Assembly (NCBI RefSeq): GCF_000202635.1
Contig: NC_015125.1
Coordinates: 3,162,001 to 3,226,000, forward strand
Origin: Microbacterium testaceum StLB037
GTDB taxonomy: Bacteria; Actinomycetota; Actinomycetes; Actinomycetales; Microbacteriaceae
Direction of reading: 5' to 3'
Length of the DNA: 64,000 nt
A program made the translations under genes and the position numbers. Shown one piece after another: positions 17,089 through 25,495 of this stretch; position 1 is the first letter of the stretch, and each line of letters starts with the position of its first letter. Under the pieces are notes generated by a model. The model ran no database searches. It was not told the origin of the DNA and saw nothing but the letters and a program-made list of their open reading frames with translations.

Positions 17089-18906
17089 GTGAACCGCCTC
17101 GCGAACGCCTCGAGCCCCTACCTGCGGCTCCACGCCGACAACCCCGTCGCGTGGTTCCCCTGGGGGCCCGAGGCGTTCGCGCTCGCGGCCGAGAGAGACG
17201 TCCCCGTGATGATCTCGATCGGCTACAGCACCTGCCACTGGTGCCACGTCATGGCGCGCGAGTCGTTCCAGGATGCCGAGACCGCCGCTGCGCTGAACGA
17301 CGGCTTCGTGTCGATCAAGGTCGACCGCGAGGAGCATCCCTATGTGGATGCCACCTATCTCGACGCGGCCTCCGCCTTCACACCGCACCTCGGGTGGCCG
17401 CTGACGGTCTTCGCGAGCCCCGCGGGCCGCGTCTTCTACGCCGGCACGTACTTCCCGCCCGTACCCCGCCCGCCGCAGCCCTCGTTCCGCCAGGTGCTCG
17501 CCGCGGTCCGTGAGGCGTGGACCGAGCGACGCGACCAGGTGGATGCCACCGGCTCCGCGCTCCGCGAGGCCCTCGCCGCGGCGGCTGTCGCCCCTGCCGA
17601 TGCCCCGCCGTCCCTGGACCGGCTCGCCGCCGCCGCGCGGGCCGTCGCCGCGCGCGAGGACCGCGAGTACTTCGGGTTCGCCGCGGGCCCCGCGTTCGAG
17701 ACCCCGAAGTTCCCGAACACCCCGGTGCTCCGGTTCCTGCAGCACCCCGCGCTGGCGTCGGAGGTTCCGGATGCCGCGGGCGTGGCATCCCGTGCCCTGT
17801 CCGCGATGGCCGGCTCCGAGTTGCACGACACCGTCGAGGGCGGATTCTTCCGCTACGCCACGCGCCGCGACTGGAGCGTGCCGCACTACGAGCGCATGCT
17901 CACCGACAACGCCGGTCTCGTCGAGGTCGCTCTCGCCGCCGGTGAGGAGGCCACCGCGACCGACGCGGCCCGCTTCCTCGTGGACGTGCTGCAACTGCCG
18001 TCGGGAGGGATCGCCGCGGCGCAGGACTCGGAGTCGATCATCGACGGCGTCCGCAACGAAGGCGGGTACTACCGCGTTGCCGACCGTTCGGGGCTGCAGC
18101 CGCCGGCCCTCGACGCGAAGGTCGTCACCGGGTGGAACGGCCACGCGATCGCCGCCCTCGCCGCCGCCGGGGCCCGCACCGACCCGCGCTTTCTCGAGGC
18201 TGCCCGATGGGCGGCCGACGCCGTGCTCGAGAGCAACGTCGCCGACGACGGGACGTTGCGCCGCGCGTCGCTCGACGAGATCCGTTCCACAGCCCCCGCG
18301 ACGCTCGAGGACTACGGCGGACTCGCCCGCGGCCTCCTCGCCCTCGCGACGGCGACCGGTGAGGTGGCGTACGCCGTGCGGGCGCGGGCCTTGGTCGACC
18401 TGTGCCTCGGGCCGGATGGCATCCATCCGCCCGGCGGCGGCGATCCCGTGCTGGTCGCTCAGGGAATGCAATCGCACGGCGTGCCGAGTGACGGCGCGTC
18501 GCCCTCGGGGCCGTCGGTGTTCGCCGCGGCCGCGCTCGACCTGTGGCGCCTCGGCGCGGGGGAGAGGTACCGCACCGCCGCAGAGACTCTCGTGCGGGCT
18601 GCGGCGGAGGCGGCGCTGGCGGCGCCCCTCGCGCACGGCGCGATTCTCGAGGTCGCTCTGGGATTGGCATCCGCCCCGCGCCAGGTGGTCGTGGTCGGAG
18701 AATCGGATGCCGCGATCGCCGACGCCGCGCGCCGGGTCGCCGCCGACGTGGTCGCGGTGGTGTCACCCGCCCAGGCGCAGGCGTTCGCCGACGAGGGCTT
18801 CGAGCTGTTCGCGGGCAAGGAGGCCTTGGGTGGCGAGGCGACGGCCTACGACTGCCGGGCCTTCGCGTGTGCCTTGCCGACGACGGATGCCGCGCGCCTG
18901 GTGTGA
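17089..18906 (+). CDS. YyaL/SSP411-like thioredoxin-domain protein (DUF255)
   Basis: A 605-residue cytoplasmic protein with an N-terminal thioredoxin-like domain ([19 protein letters not shown], then the motif STCHWC at 47-52 and [11 protein letters not shown]) and a C-terminal six-hairpin glycosidase-like barrel. Homologues in bacteria and animals (spermatogenesis-associated protein 20) have no firmly known reaction. The two cysteines of the CxxC motif (C49, C52) are kept. Family members are usually about 650-700 residues; this copy has a compact C-terminal half. The start is GTG at 17089, which leaves the conserved N-terminal motif intact. It follows the aldo/keto reductase by 13 bases. Confidence 0.9.
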   Translation: MNRLANASSPYLRLHADNPVAWFPWGPEAFALAAERDVPVMISIGYSTCHWCHVMARESFQDAETAAALNDGFVSIKVDREEHPYVDATYLDAASAFTPHLGWPLTVFASPAGRVFYAGTYFPPVPRPPQPSFRQVLAAVREAWTERRDQVDATGSALREALAAAAVAPADAPPSLDRLAAAARAVAAREDREYFGFAAGPAFETPKFPNTPVLRFLQHPALASEVPDAAGVASRALSAMAGSELHDTVEGGFFRYATRRDWSVPHYERMLTDNAGLVEVALAAGEEATATDAARFLVDVLQLPSGGIAAAQDSESIIDGVRNEGGYYRVADRSGLQPPALDAKVVTGWNGHAIAALAAAGARTDPRFLEAARWAADAVLESNVADDGTLRRASLDEIRSTAPATLEDYGGLARGLLALATATGEVAYAVRARALVDLCLGPDGIHPPGGGDPVLVAQGMQSHGVPSDGASPSGPSVFAAAALDLWRLGAGERYRTAAETLVRAAAEAALAAPLAHGAILEVALGLASAPRQVVVVGESDAAIADAARRVAADVVAVVSPAQAQAFADEGFELFAGKEALGGEATAYDCRAFACALPTTDAARLV

Positions 18907-19012
18907 GGCACGCGGCGGCGCGGCCCCGCGGCTCATGCGCGGGCCTCGGGGCGGGGCGCGTCGCGTCGTCGCTGTCCGGGTGTCGCCGCCTCGGCTCCGG
19001 CGTGGCAGACCT

Positions 19013-19088
19013 CGCAGTTTCGCGCGTACCTCGCAGATTTCGCGGTGATCCTTCCGAGATTCCGCCGGATGTGCGAGATTCCCGGCGC
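19013..19088. repeat. Four degenerate 14-bp repeats in a convergent gap
   Basis: Related units start near 19013 (CGCAGTTTCGCG), 19032 (CGCAGATTTCGCGG), 19055 (CGAGATTCCGCCGG) and 19074 (CGAGATTCCCGGCG), spaced 19-23 bases apart. The block lies in the 205-base gap between two gene 3' ends. The rest of the gap (18907-19010) is GC-rich, with no gene that I can support. Confidence 0.5.
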
Positions 19089-19111
19089 CGCACCCCCGGG
19101 GAACGCGCCCA

Positions 19112-19873
19112 TCACTCCAGCAGATGCCGCAGATACCTTCCCGGCGCCTCCAGAAACCCCCGGTGCAGCCGCACCAGATCCAGATCCTCCCACGCGCTCT
19201 CGCGGATGCCCCACTCGCCGAGCTCGAGGATCGTCGCGCCGGGGAGCGCCGCCAGCACGGGGGAGTGAGTCGCGCAGATCACCTGGGTGCCGCGCGAGCG
19301 CATGCGATCGAGGGATGCCAGCCAGCGCAGCGTGGATGAGAACGACAGGGCCGCCTCAGGCTCGTCGAGGCACGCCAGGCCCGCGACGTAGCGCTCGTGG
19401 TCGAGCACCTCGTCGAGCAGGCTGTTGAAGGACTCACCGTGGCTCATCTCGTGCAGGCTGGGCGCCGGGCCGCCGAGATCGTCGCGCCACGAGTAGTAGC
19501 TGTGCATCGTCTCGGCCCGCAGGAAGAAGCCCCACCGCGGCGCGCGGGGACTCCGCTCGATGCGCAGCCATTCTCCGAGCGGGCTCTCGGTGCGCCGTGT
19601 CTCGCCGCCGCCGTTCGTCGACCCGCCCTCGGCGGGCAATCCTGCGGCCTCGGCGATGCCCTCGATGAGCGTGGACTTGCCCGAACCGTTCTCCCCGACG
19701 AGGAACGTCACCCCGGGGCCGAACTCCCAGCCGTCGTCGGCCGCGACCTCGAGGAACTGCGCCACAGCGGGGACCGTCGCCGGCCACGCGGCGCGGTCGA
19801 CCGGCGCATCGCGGAAGACCTTGACCCGCTGCACCGGCCGCGGATCGTGCAGCCACTCGTCGCCGTGGGGCAC
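19112..19873 (-). CDS. AAA-family ATPase (small ABC/SMC-like, possible phosphate-independent nuclease-type ATPase)
   Basis: A 253-residue stand-alone ATPase. It has Walker A VGENGSGKSTLIEGIAE (about 58-74), a signature-like MSHGESF (about 142-148), Walker B GLACLDEPEAALS and a switch histidine in VICATHSPVLAALPG. This set is typical of the small YbjD/RecF-like AAA proteins annotated as AAA family ATPase; their cellular role is unknown. There is no membrane segment. The start is GTG at 19873, four bases after the pmt stop, so it is probably translated from the pmt transcript. The pairing with a mannosyltransferase may be only positional. Confidence 0.85.
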   Translation of the reverse strand: MPHGDEWLHDPRPVQRVKVFRDAPVDRAAWPATVPAVAQFLEVAADDGWEFGPGVTFLVGENGSGKSTLIEGIAEAAGLPAEGGSTNGGGETRRTESPLGEWLRIERSPRAPRWGFFLRAETMHSYYSWRDDLGGPAPSLHEMSHGESFNSLLDEVLDHERYVAGLACLDEPEAALSFSSTLRWLASLDRMRSRGTQVICATHSPVLAALPGATILELGEWGIRESAWEDLDLVRLHRGFLEAPGRYLRHLLE

Positions 19874-19877
19874 GTCG

Positions 19878-21449
19878 TCAGATCCAGGTCGTCAGCCAGT
19901 TGTGCAGGCGCCAGAACTCGTACGGCACCGGCAGCCCGGCCCACACCGGATACCAGAAGGCCGACAGCAGCACGCACACGACGAGGAACACCGCCACGAT
20001 GCCCTGCCCGCTCGCGCGGGACATCCCGCGGATTCCGCGCGACACGTCGCGCAGCGCGAACGCCAGCGCGAGGACGAGGAACGGCAGCATCGCGACCGTG
20101 TAGAACTGGAAGATCGTGCGTTCGGGGTACAGCAGCCACGGCACGTAGGTCGCGGCGAGGCCCGTCAGCACGATCGCGTAGCGCCAGTCCCGGACGAGCA
20201 CGAAGCGCACGAGGAGATACACGGATGCCGCGATCCCGGCCCACCAGATGAGCGGGTTCGCGATGCTCGAGATCGCTTCGGTGCAGCCGCTCGGCAGACC
20301 GCACCCGTTGATGCCGAAGTCGTCCTGATGCCAGTACATCGACGTCGGGCGGACGAGGAACGGCCACTGCCACGCGGGGCTCGCGTAGGCGTGCGGCGTC
20401 ACCAAGCCGACGTGGAACCGGTACATCGCCTCGTGGTACGCCCACAGGCTCTGCAGGGGCGCGGGCACCCACGACCAGAACCCGGGCGATGCCACGGGAG
20501 TGGAGCGCATGTACCCGCCGTCGGTGAACAGCCACCCCGACCAGCTCGCCAGGTAGACGACGGCGGCGACCGGCACGAGCAGTACGAACGAGACGAGGCC
20601 CTGGCGCACGGCATCCATCGGCCACTGACCGATGTCGGCGCGTCGACGGGCGAGGGCGTCGGTGACAACGGCGTAGATGCCGACGGCGGCGAGCACGTAC
20701 AGACCCGACCACTTCACGGCGGTGGCGGCTCCCGCGGCGGCCCCGGCGGCGATCAGCCACGGGCGGTTCCATAGGATCGGGCCCCACATCGGGGCCTCCC
20801 CCTCGCGGGCGACCCACAGCGCCGCCCACCGCTCGCCCGTGCGCTGATGGTCGAGGGCGACGAACCAGAACGTCAGGACGATGAAGAAGGTGAGGAAGAT
20901 GTCGAGCAGCGCGATGCGGCTCAGGACGATCCCGAGGCCGTCGATCGCGAAGAGACCGGATGCCACGGTCGCCAGCGGTATCGACCGGGTGAGCGTGCGC
21001 GCGACGAGGTAGATCAGCAGAACGGTCGCGGTACCGAAGACGGCGGCGGCGATGCGCCACCCGGTTGCGGAATCCGCCCCGAAGACGGCCATACCGGCGC
21101 CGATGAGGATGCGTCCGAGAGGGGGGTGCACGACGTAGCTGCCGATGCCGGTGAAGATGTCGGTGTCGCCCGCGGCGAAGCTCGCGTCGGCACCTTCGGG
21201 CCAGGTCGAGGGGTAGCCGAGGACCCACTGGCTCCACGCGTCCTTGACGTAGTACGTCTCGTCGAACACCAGCTGGTGCGGGTTGCCGATGTCGATCAAG
21301 CGGAGCACCGCCGCGACGAGCGTGACGAGGGCGGGCGCCAGCCACCGCCACAGCCGGAGACCCCGGGGGTCGGCGAGCAGCGCGTCACGCCACCGGTCGA
21401 GGCGTGTGCGCTCGACCGGGGGGAGCAGAGGGGACAGGTCGGTGCTCAC
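19878..21449 (-). CDS. pmt: Dolichyl-phosphate-mannose-type protein O-mannosyltransferase
   Basis: A 523-residue integral membrane glycosyltransferase of the GT39/GT-C fold. It transfers mannose from polyprenyl-phosphate-mannose to secreted proteins. The first extracytoplasmic loop carries the catalytic DE pair (D63, E64 in VFDETYYVKDAWSQWVLGYP), followed by VHPPLGRILIGAG. About ten or eleven hydrophobic segments follow, and the terminal soluble tail ends in the W-rich stretch typical of actinobacterial Pmt. Secreted Ser/Thr-rich proteins encoded in the window, such as the GH3 lipoprotein and galactanase, are plausible substrates. The start is GTG at 21449, divergent from rsmI and sharing its promoter region. 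Confidence 0.93.
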   Translation of the reverse strand: MSTDLSPLLPPVERTRLDRWRDALLADPRGLRLWRWLAPALVTLVAAVLRLIDIGNPHQLVFDETYYVKDAWSQWVLGYPSTWPEGADASFAAGDTDIFTGIGSYVVHPPLGRILIGAGMAVFGADSATGWRIAAAVFGTATVLLIYLVARTLTRSIPLATVASGLFAIDGLGIVLSRIALLDIFLTFFIVLTFWFVALDHQRTGERWAALWVAREGEAPMWGPILWNRPWLIAAGAAAGAATAVKWSGLYVLAAVGIYAVVTDALARRRADIGQWPMDAVRQGLVSFVLLVPVAAVVYLASWSGWLFTDGGYMRSTPVASPGFWSWVPAPLQSLWAYHEAMYRFHVGLVTPHAYASPAWQWPFLVRPTSMYWHQDDFGINGCGLPSGCTEAISSIANPLIWWAGIAASVYLLVRFVLVRDWRYAIVLTGLAATYVPWLLYPERTIFQFYTVAMLPFLVLALAFALRDVSRGIRGMSRASGQGIVAVFLVVCVLLSAFWYPVWAGLPVPYEFWRLHNWLTTWI

Positions 21450-21456
21450 GCGCCCC

Positions 21457-21466
21457 AGCCTAAGGT
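21457..21466. promoter_or_regulatory. Shared bidirectional -10 region for pmt and rsmI (both leaderless)
   Basis: The nearly symmetrical AGCCTAAGGT contains TAAGGT (21461-21466) for rsmI, six bases before its GTG, and TAGGCT (minus strand, 21462-21457) for pmt, seven bases before its GTG. The two -10 boxes overlap by two bases, so RNA polymerase could use only one direction at a time. Only 23 bases separate the start codons. Confidence 0.5.
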
Positions 21467-21472
21467 GGAACG

Positions 21473-22291
21473 GTGATCATCCTCGCGGCGACCCCGATCG
21501 GCAACCTGGGTGACGCCTCGCGCCGCCTCATCGAGGCGCTCGAGAACGCCACCGTCGTCGCCGCGGAGGACACGCGAACGACGCAGCGACTTCTCGCGGG
21601 CCTCGGCGTCGAGAACCGCCCGCGGCTGATCGCTCTGCACGACCACAACGAGAAGGAGCGGGCCGCCGAGCTCGTCGAGCTCGCGCGCGAGGACGACCTC
21701 CTCGTGCTCAGCGACGCCGGGATGCCCACCGTCAGCGACCCCGGTTTCGGGCTCGTCGCCGCGGCCGCCGCGGCCGGGGTGACGGTCACCGCTCTTCCCG
21801 GGCCCAGTGCCGTGGTCACCGCTCTCGCCGTCGCGGGGCTCCCCACTGACCGCTTCGCGTTCGAGGGCTTCCCGCGCCGCAAGCCGGGAGAGCGTCGCCG
21901 CGCCTTCGCGCAGCTCGCGTCGGAGGAGCGCACGCTGGTGTTCTTCGAATCGCCGTCGCGGTTGGCATCCACCCTGGACGACCTCGCCGCAACCTTCGGC
22001 GCCGATCGTCCCGCCGCCGTCTGCCGCGAACTGACGAAGCTCTATGAAGAGGTCAAGCGCGGCACGCTCGCCGAGCTCGCGGCGTGGGCCGCCGAGGGCG
22101 TGCGCGGCGAGATCGCGATCGTCGTCGGCGGCGCCAGGGCGCGCGAGGTGGCGTTCCCGGATGCCGTGACCCAGGTGCTCGAACTCGTCCGCGGCGGCAC
22201 GCGGCTCAAAGAGGCGGCGGCCGAGGTTGCGTCGCTGACCGGTCACTCGTCGCGCGAGCTCTATCAGGCCGGTCTCGCCGTCAAGCGCTGA
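21473..22291 (+). CDS. rsmI: 16S rRNA (cytidine1402-2'-O)-methyltransferase RsmI
   Basis: A 272-residue SAM-dependent tetrapyrrole-methylase-fold enzyme that methylates the ribose of C1402 in the decoding centre. Typical motifs: ILAATPIGNLGDAS at the N-terminus, VVAAEDTRTTQRLL, LVLSDAGMPTVSDPG, ALPGPSAVVTALAVAGLPTDRF and FEGFPRRK. The C-terminal helical domain ends in SREL. The start is GTG at 21473, with the -10 box six bases upstream. It converges on the galactanase gene, with a strong hairpin between. Confidence 0.96.
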   Translation: MIILAATPIGNLGDASRRLIEALENATVVAAEDTRTTQRLLAGLGVENRPRLIALHDHNEKERAAELVELAREDDLLVLSDAGMPTVSDPGFGLVAAAAAAGVTVTALPGPSAVVTALAVAGLPTDRFAFEGFPRRKPGERRRAFAQLASEERTLVFFESPSRLASTLDDLAATFGADRPAAVCRELTKLYEEVKRGTLAELAAWAAEGVRGEIAIVVGGARAREVAFPDAVTQVLELVRGGTRLKEAAAEVASLTGHSSRELYQAGLAVKR

Positions 22292-22345
22292 GCGCGCGCC
22301 GCGGGCCGGCAGGCTGCGAGGGCGCCAGGCGGCGATGCCGCGAGG

Positions 22346-22377
22346 GCGCGGGACGGACCGGACGGTCCGCCCCGCGC
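22346..22377. terminator. Bidirectional terminator between rsmI and ganB
   Basis: Bases 22346-22360 pair with 22377-22363 over 15 positions with a single A-C mismatch, leaving a two-base centre. The hairpin starts seven bases beyond the ganB stop and lies 55 bases beyond the rsmI stop, so it can end both transcripts. Confidence 0.7.
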
Positions 22378-22383
22378 GGGGTC

Positions 22384-24558
22384 TCACCGGCGGCGGTGAC
22401 GCAGGATGAGGCCGGCTCCGGCGGCGAGGGCGAGCAGGCCCGCCGCGGCGAGTCCGAACGGCACGCTCGTGCCCGTCGCCGCCAGGCCGCCGGGCGCGGT
22501 CTGCGTCGGCGAAGGGGTGGCAGACGGCGTGGGAGCACCGGGGGTCGGGGCGGGCGCGGTCGGTGTCGGCTCGCTCGGCGTCGGTCCCGGCGTGGGTTCT
22601 CCGGGTGCCGGCTCCTCGGGAGCCGGTGCCGCATCGCCCACCCGCTCCAGCGCGAGGTCGTCGATCGTGCCCCAGGCACCCGCCGGGAGGTCGGCGCTCA
22701 CCCGCACGGTGAGGCTCTCGCCCATGGCGATCTCGATCTCGTCGGTGCGCGGCTCCGACCACACCCGCCACCCGCCCGCCGCGAACGGAGCGGCAGCGGT
22801 GTCGGCATCCGAAATCAGCTCGATCGTGGCCGTCCCGTCGCCGAACGCGCCGCCCTGCAGGGCCCCGGCGGCGACGTACCGGCCGGCCGGAAGGTCGTCG
22901 ACGCGCTGCTCGAGGGTGAACGACATCGCCTCGGCGGCGAAGAAGTGAGCCGAGCGCTCGCCCGTGCGGGGGTCGTCGGTCGCGCGCAGCGACACCGGAC
23001 CCTCCACGGCCCACATCGAGACGTCGGCATCCTCGAACCCGGGGTTGCGCAGCAGGTTCTCGGCCGAGACCGTCACCACCGCCAGCGCCGCGTACCCGTC
23101 GGCGGTCGTGCCGGCGATCTCGTAGGCGCCGGGCTGTGAGAGGTCGGGAGCGGCTTCCCAGATCACGGCGCTCTCCTCGCTCGTGCCGTCGCTGAAGCGC
23201 ACGGTCACCCGCTCGGGGAGGGTGAGCTCGTCGCCCGCGGTCACCGCGATGCGCACGGTGTCGACGCCGGTGACCTCCCGGGGTGCGACCGCGCCGGTGC
23301 GGACGTAGGCGAACGTGCGCAGCGACTCGAGAGGCGTGCCGTCGACGTCGAAGAGCGACTGGTTGTCCCACGCCGACCCGCCGAAGTACTCGCCGGCATC
23401 CTCCGGGTCGTACTCGCCCGCGAAGCTCGTGGCCCAGCCGGAGCCGTCGCGTTCCCAGAGCACCCGGTTCTGCGCGAGCCGGTCGGGCGAGCCGACGGGC
23501 AGCCACGCGGGCTCCCAGTAGTACGCGCCGATGCCCGCGTCGCCCACGTCGGCGACGGCCTGGATGACGTCGCGGAGCGCGGTCGCCTGACCCTGGACAC
23601 TGATGGGGTAGGCCTCGGCGTCCTCGGCGCTGTCGATCACGTCGGGGTGACCGTCGGCGTCATCGAGCGTGCGGACCCACGACGTCTCGGCGACCATGAC
23701 CTTCTTGTCGTACGTGTCGGCGACCTGGCGCAGCACCGTCGTGAGGTTCTCGGTGGTGCCGTGCCAGAACGGGTAGTACGACGACGCGAACACGTCGTAG
23801 TCGACGTCGTTCGCCGCGAGCTCCGCGGCGTACGCGGCGTAGTGTCCGGGGCGCTCGGGGTTCGTGACGTGCACGGCGACGAGGGCGTCGGGGATGACCT
23901 CCCGCACGGCGGCGGATCCGGCGGAGAACACGGCTGCCATCTCGGGCCAGCCGGTGACCCCGGCGACGCCGCCATTGGTCTCGTTGCCCACCTGGACGAG
24001 CTTCACGTCGACACCGGCGTCGACGAACTTCGTCAGCGCGTCGCGGGTGAAGTCCCCGACCGCGGCGGCGGTCTCGGTGGCATCCATTCCCGCCCATGCC
24101 TTCGGCGCCTTCTGCTTCGCCGGGTCGGCCCAGAAGTCGGAGTAATGGAAGTCGACGGCGACGCCGAGACCCGCGGCGGTCGCGCGCTCGCCGATCTCGA
24201 CGGCCCGCTCCACACCGACGTTGCCGCCGCCGTACCCGCGGCCTTCGGCGTCGAACGGGTCGTTCCACACCCGCACGCGCACGTCGGTCACGCCGTGGTC
24301 GGCGAGCACGGTGAACAGGTCGGCGGGGGCGCCGTCGTCGTCACGGAAGACGACTCCCGACTCCTCGAGCGACAGCACCGACGACACGTCGACACCGAGG
24401 GCGAAGTCGGATGCCAGGCCCTCGACGCGCGGGACGGTGATCCCCGCCTCGACCGGCTCGTCGGCGGGCGCGGCCTGAGCCGCCGTGAGGGGCGCCGCCG
24501 CGAGGGCGACGCCGAGGGTCAGGGCCGCGAGGGCCGTGGGACGGGGGTGTTTCGGCAT
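22384..24558 (-). CDS. ganB: Cell-wall-anchored endo-beta-1,4-galactanase (GH53) with sortase signal
   Basis: A 724-residue secreted enzyme that cleaves galactan side chains of pectin. A signal peptide (to about residue 30) precedes the GH53 catalytic domain (about 50-390: LGVDVSSVLSLEESGV, VRVWNDPFD, the acid/base glutamate in QVGNETNGG and the nucleophile in VMVAETSW). Then come a bacterial Ig-like module, a probable carbohydrate-binding module (NLLRNPGFEDADVSMW), a Pro/Thr linker and a sorting signal LAATG near 692, followed by a hydrophobic segment and RHRRR. LAxTG is the class E sortase signal of actinobacteria. I chose ATG 24558 because GGAG lies six bases upstream; an in-frame ATG at 24570 has none. 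Last gene of the gan operon. Confidence 0.9.
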   Translation of the reverse strand: MPKHPRPTALAALTLGVALAAAPLTAAQAAPADEPVEAGITVPRVEGLASDFALGVDVSSVLSLEESGVVFRDDDGAPADLFTVLADHGVTDVRVRVWNDPFDAEGRGYGGGNVGVERAVEIGERATAAGLGVAVDFHYSDFWADPAKQKAPKAWAGMDATETAAAVGDFTRDALTKFVDAGVDVKLVQVGNETNGGVAGVTGWPEMAAVFSAGSAAVREVIPDALVAVHVTNPERPGHYAAYAAELAANDVDYDVFASSYYPFWHGTTENLTTVLRQVADTYDKKVMVAETSWVRTLDDADGHPDVIDSAEDAEAYPISVQGQATALRDVIQAVADVGDAGIGAYYWEPAWLPVGSPDRLAQNRVLWERDGSGWATSFAGEYDPEDAGEYFGGSAWDNQSLFDVDGTPLESLRTFAYVRTGAVAPREVTGVDTVRIAVTAGDELTLPERVTVRFSDGTSEESAVIWEAAPDLSQPGAYEIAGTTADGYAALAVVTVSAENLLRNPGFEDADVSMWAVEGPVSLRATDDPRTGERSAHFFAAEAMSFTLEQRVDDLPAGRYVAAGALQGGAFGDGTATIELISDADTAAAPFAAGGWRVWSEPRTDEIEIAMGESLTVRVSADLPAGAWGTIDDLALERVGDAAPAPEEPAPGEPTPGPTPSEPTPTAPAPTPGAPTPSATPSPTQTAPGGLAATGTSVPFGLAAAGLLALAAGAGLILRHRRR

Positions 24559-24595
24559 CCGGATCTCCATCGATCGGGGGCGGGGCGGTCGGGCA

Positions 24596-25495
24596 TCAGC
24601 CCTTGACCGACCCCTGGGTCAGGCCGCCGACGATGTAGCGCTGCAGCGACAGGAACAGGGCGAGGACCGGGATCGACGCGAGCACCGAGCCCGCGGCGAA
24701 CAGGCCCCACCGCGAGGTGAGCTGGTTCGAGACCCACTGGTACATGCCGACCGCGAGGGTCCAGTTGTCCTCGGACACGAGGATGATGCGCGCCAGGATG
24801 TAGTCGCCGAAGGCGGCGATGAAGGCGAGCAGCGCCACGACGGCGAGGATCGGCGTCACGAGCGGCATGATCAGGCGCCAGAAGATCTGCGCGTGCGTGG
24901 CGCCGTCGATCTTGGCGGACTCGTCGATCTCGATGGGGATCGTGTTGAAGAAGCCGTACATGAGGAACGTGTTGGCCCCGAGGGCGCCGCCGAGGTACAC
25001 GCAGATGAGCGCGAGCTTCGAGTTGATGCCGAGCGCGGGCACGACCTCGCCGATGGTCAGGAGCATGAGGAAGATCGCGACGAAGGCCAGCGCCTGCGGG
25101 AACATCTGCACGATGAGCAGGCCGGTGAGGCTCGCGCGCCGTCCCGAGAAGCGGAAGCGTGAGAACGCGTAGGCGCCGGCCGCGCCCATGAGGACCGCGC
25201 CCACCGAGGCGACGCCGCCGATGAAGAGGGTGTTGCCGACCCACGTCCAGTAGCTCGTGCCCGCCAGGGCGGCGTAGTTCGAGATGTCGACCGCCGAGAA
25301 CAGCGCGTTCGACGACGCGAGGCTGCCGCGCGGGTTGAGCGAGGCCGAGAGGACGTAGACGAGCGGGAAGAGCGCGTAGAAGGCGATGAGCGCGGCGACG
25401 GGGTACTTCCAGCCGACCTCGGCGAGCCAGCGGCGCTTCTTCGCGGGGGTGGTGCGGGCGGCGTCGCGCCCGGTGCCGCGTGCGGTGACGGTCAT
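24596..25495 (-). CDS. ganQ: Galactooligosaccharide ABC permease, MalG/GanQ type
   Basis: A 299-residue permease of carbohydrate importers (CUT1). After a basic cytoplasmic start it has six membrane segments; the EAA coupling loop is the region GFFNTIPIEIDESAKIDGAT, followed by IFWRLIMPLVTPILAVVAL. The C-terminal VGGLTQGSVKG is typical of MalG-type subunits. The ATG at 25495 overlaps the ganP stop by four bases. It transports the products released by the galactanase, with GanP and GanS. No ATPase gene is linked. Confidence 0.93.
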   Translation of the reverse strand: MTVTARGTGRDAARTTPAKKRRWLAEVGWKYPVAALIAFYALFPLVYVLSASLNPRGSLASSNALFSAVDISNYAALAGTSYWTWVGNTLFIGGVASVGAVLMGAAGAYAFSRFRFSGRRASLTGLLIVQMFPQALAFVAIFLMLLTIGEVVPALGINSKLALICVYLGGALGANTFLMYGFFNTIPIEIDESAKIDGATHAQIFWRLIMPLVTPILAVVALLAFIAAFGDYILARIILVSEDNWTLAVGMYQWVSNQLTSRWGLFAAGSVLASIPVLALFLSLQRYIVGGLTQGSVKG

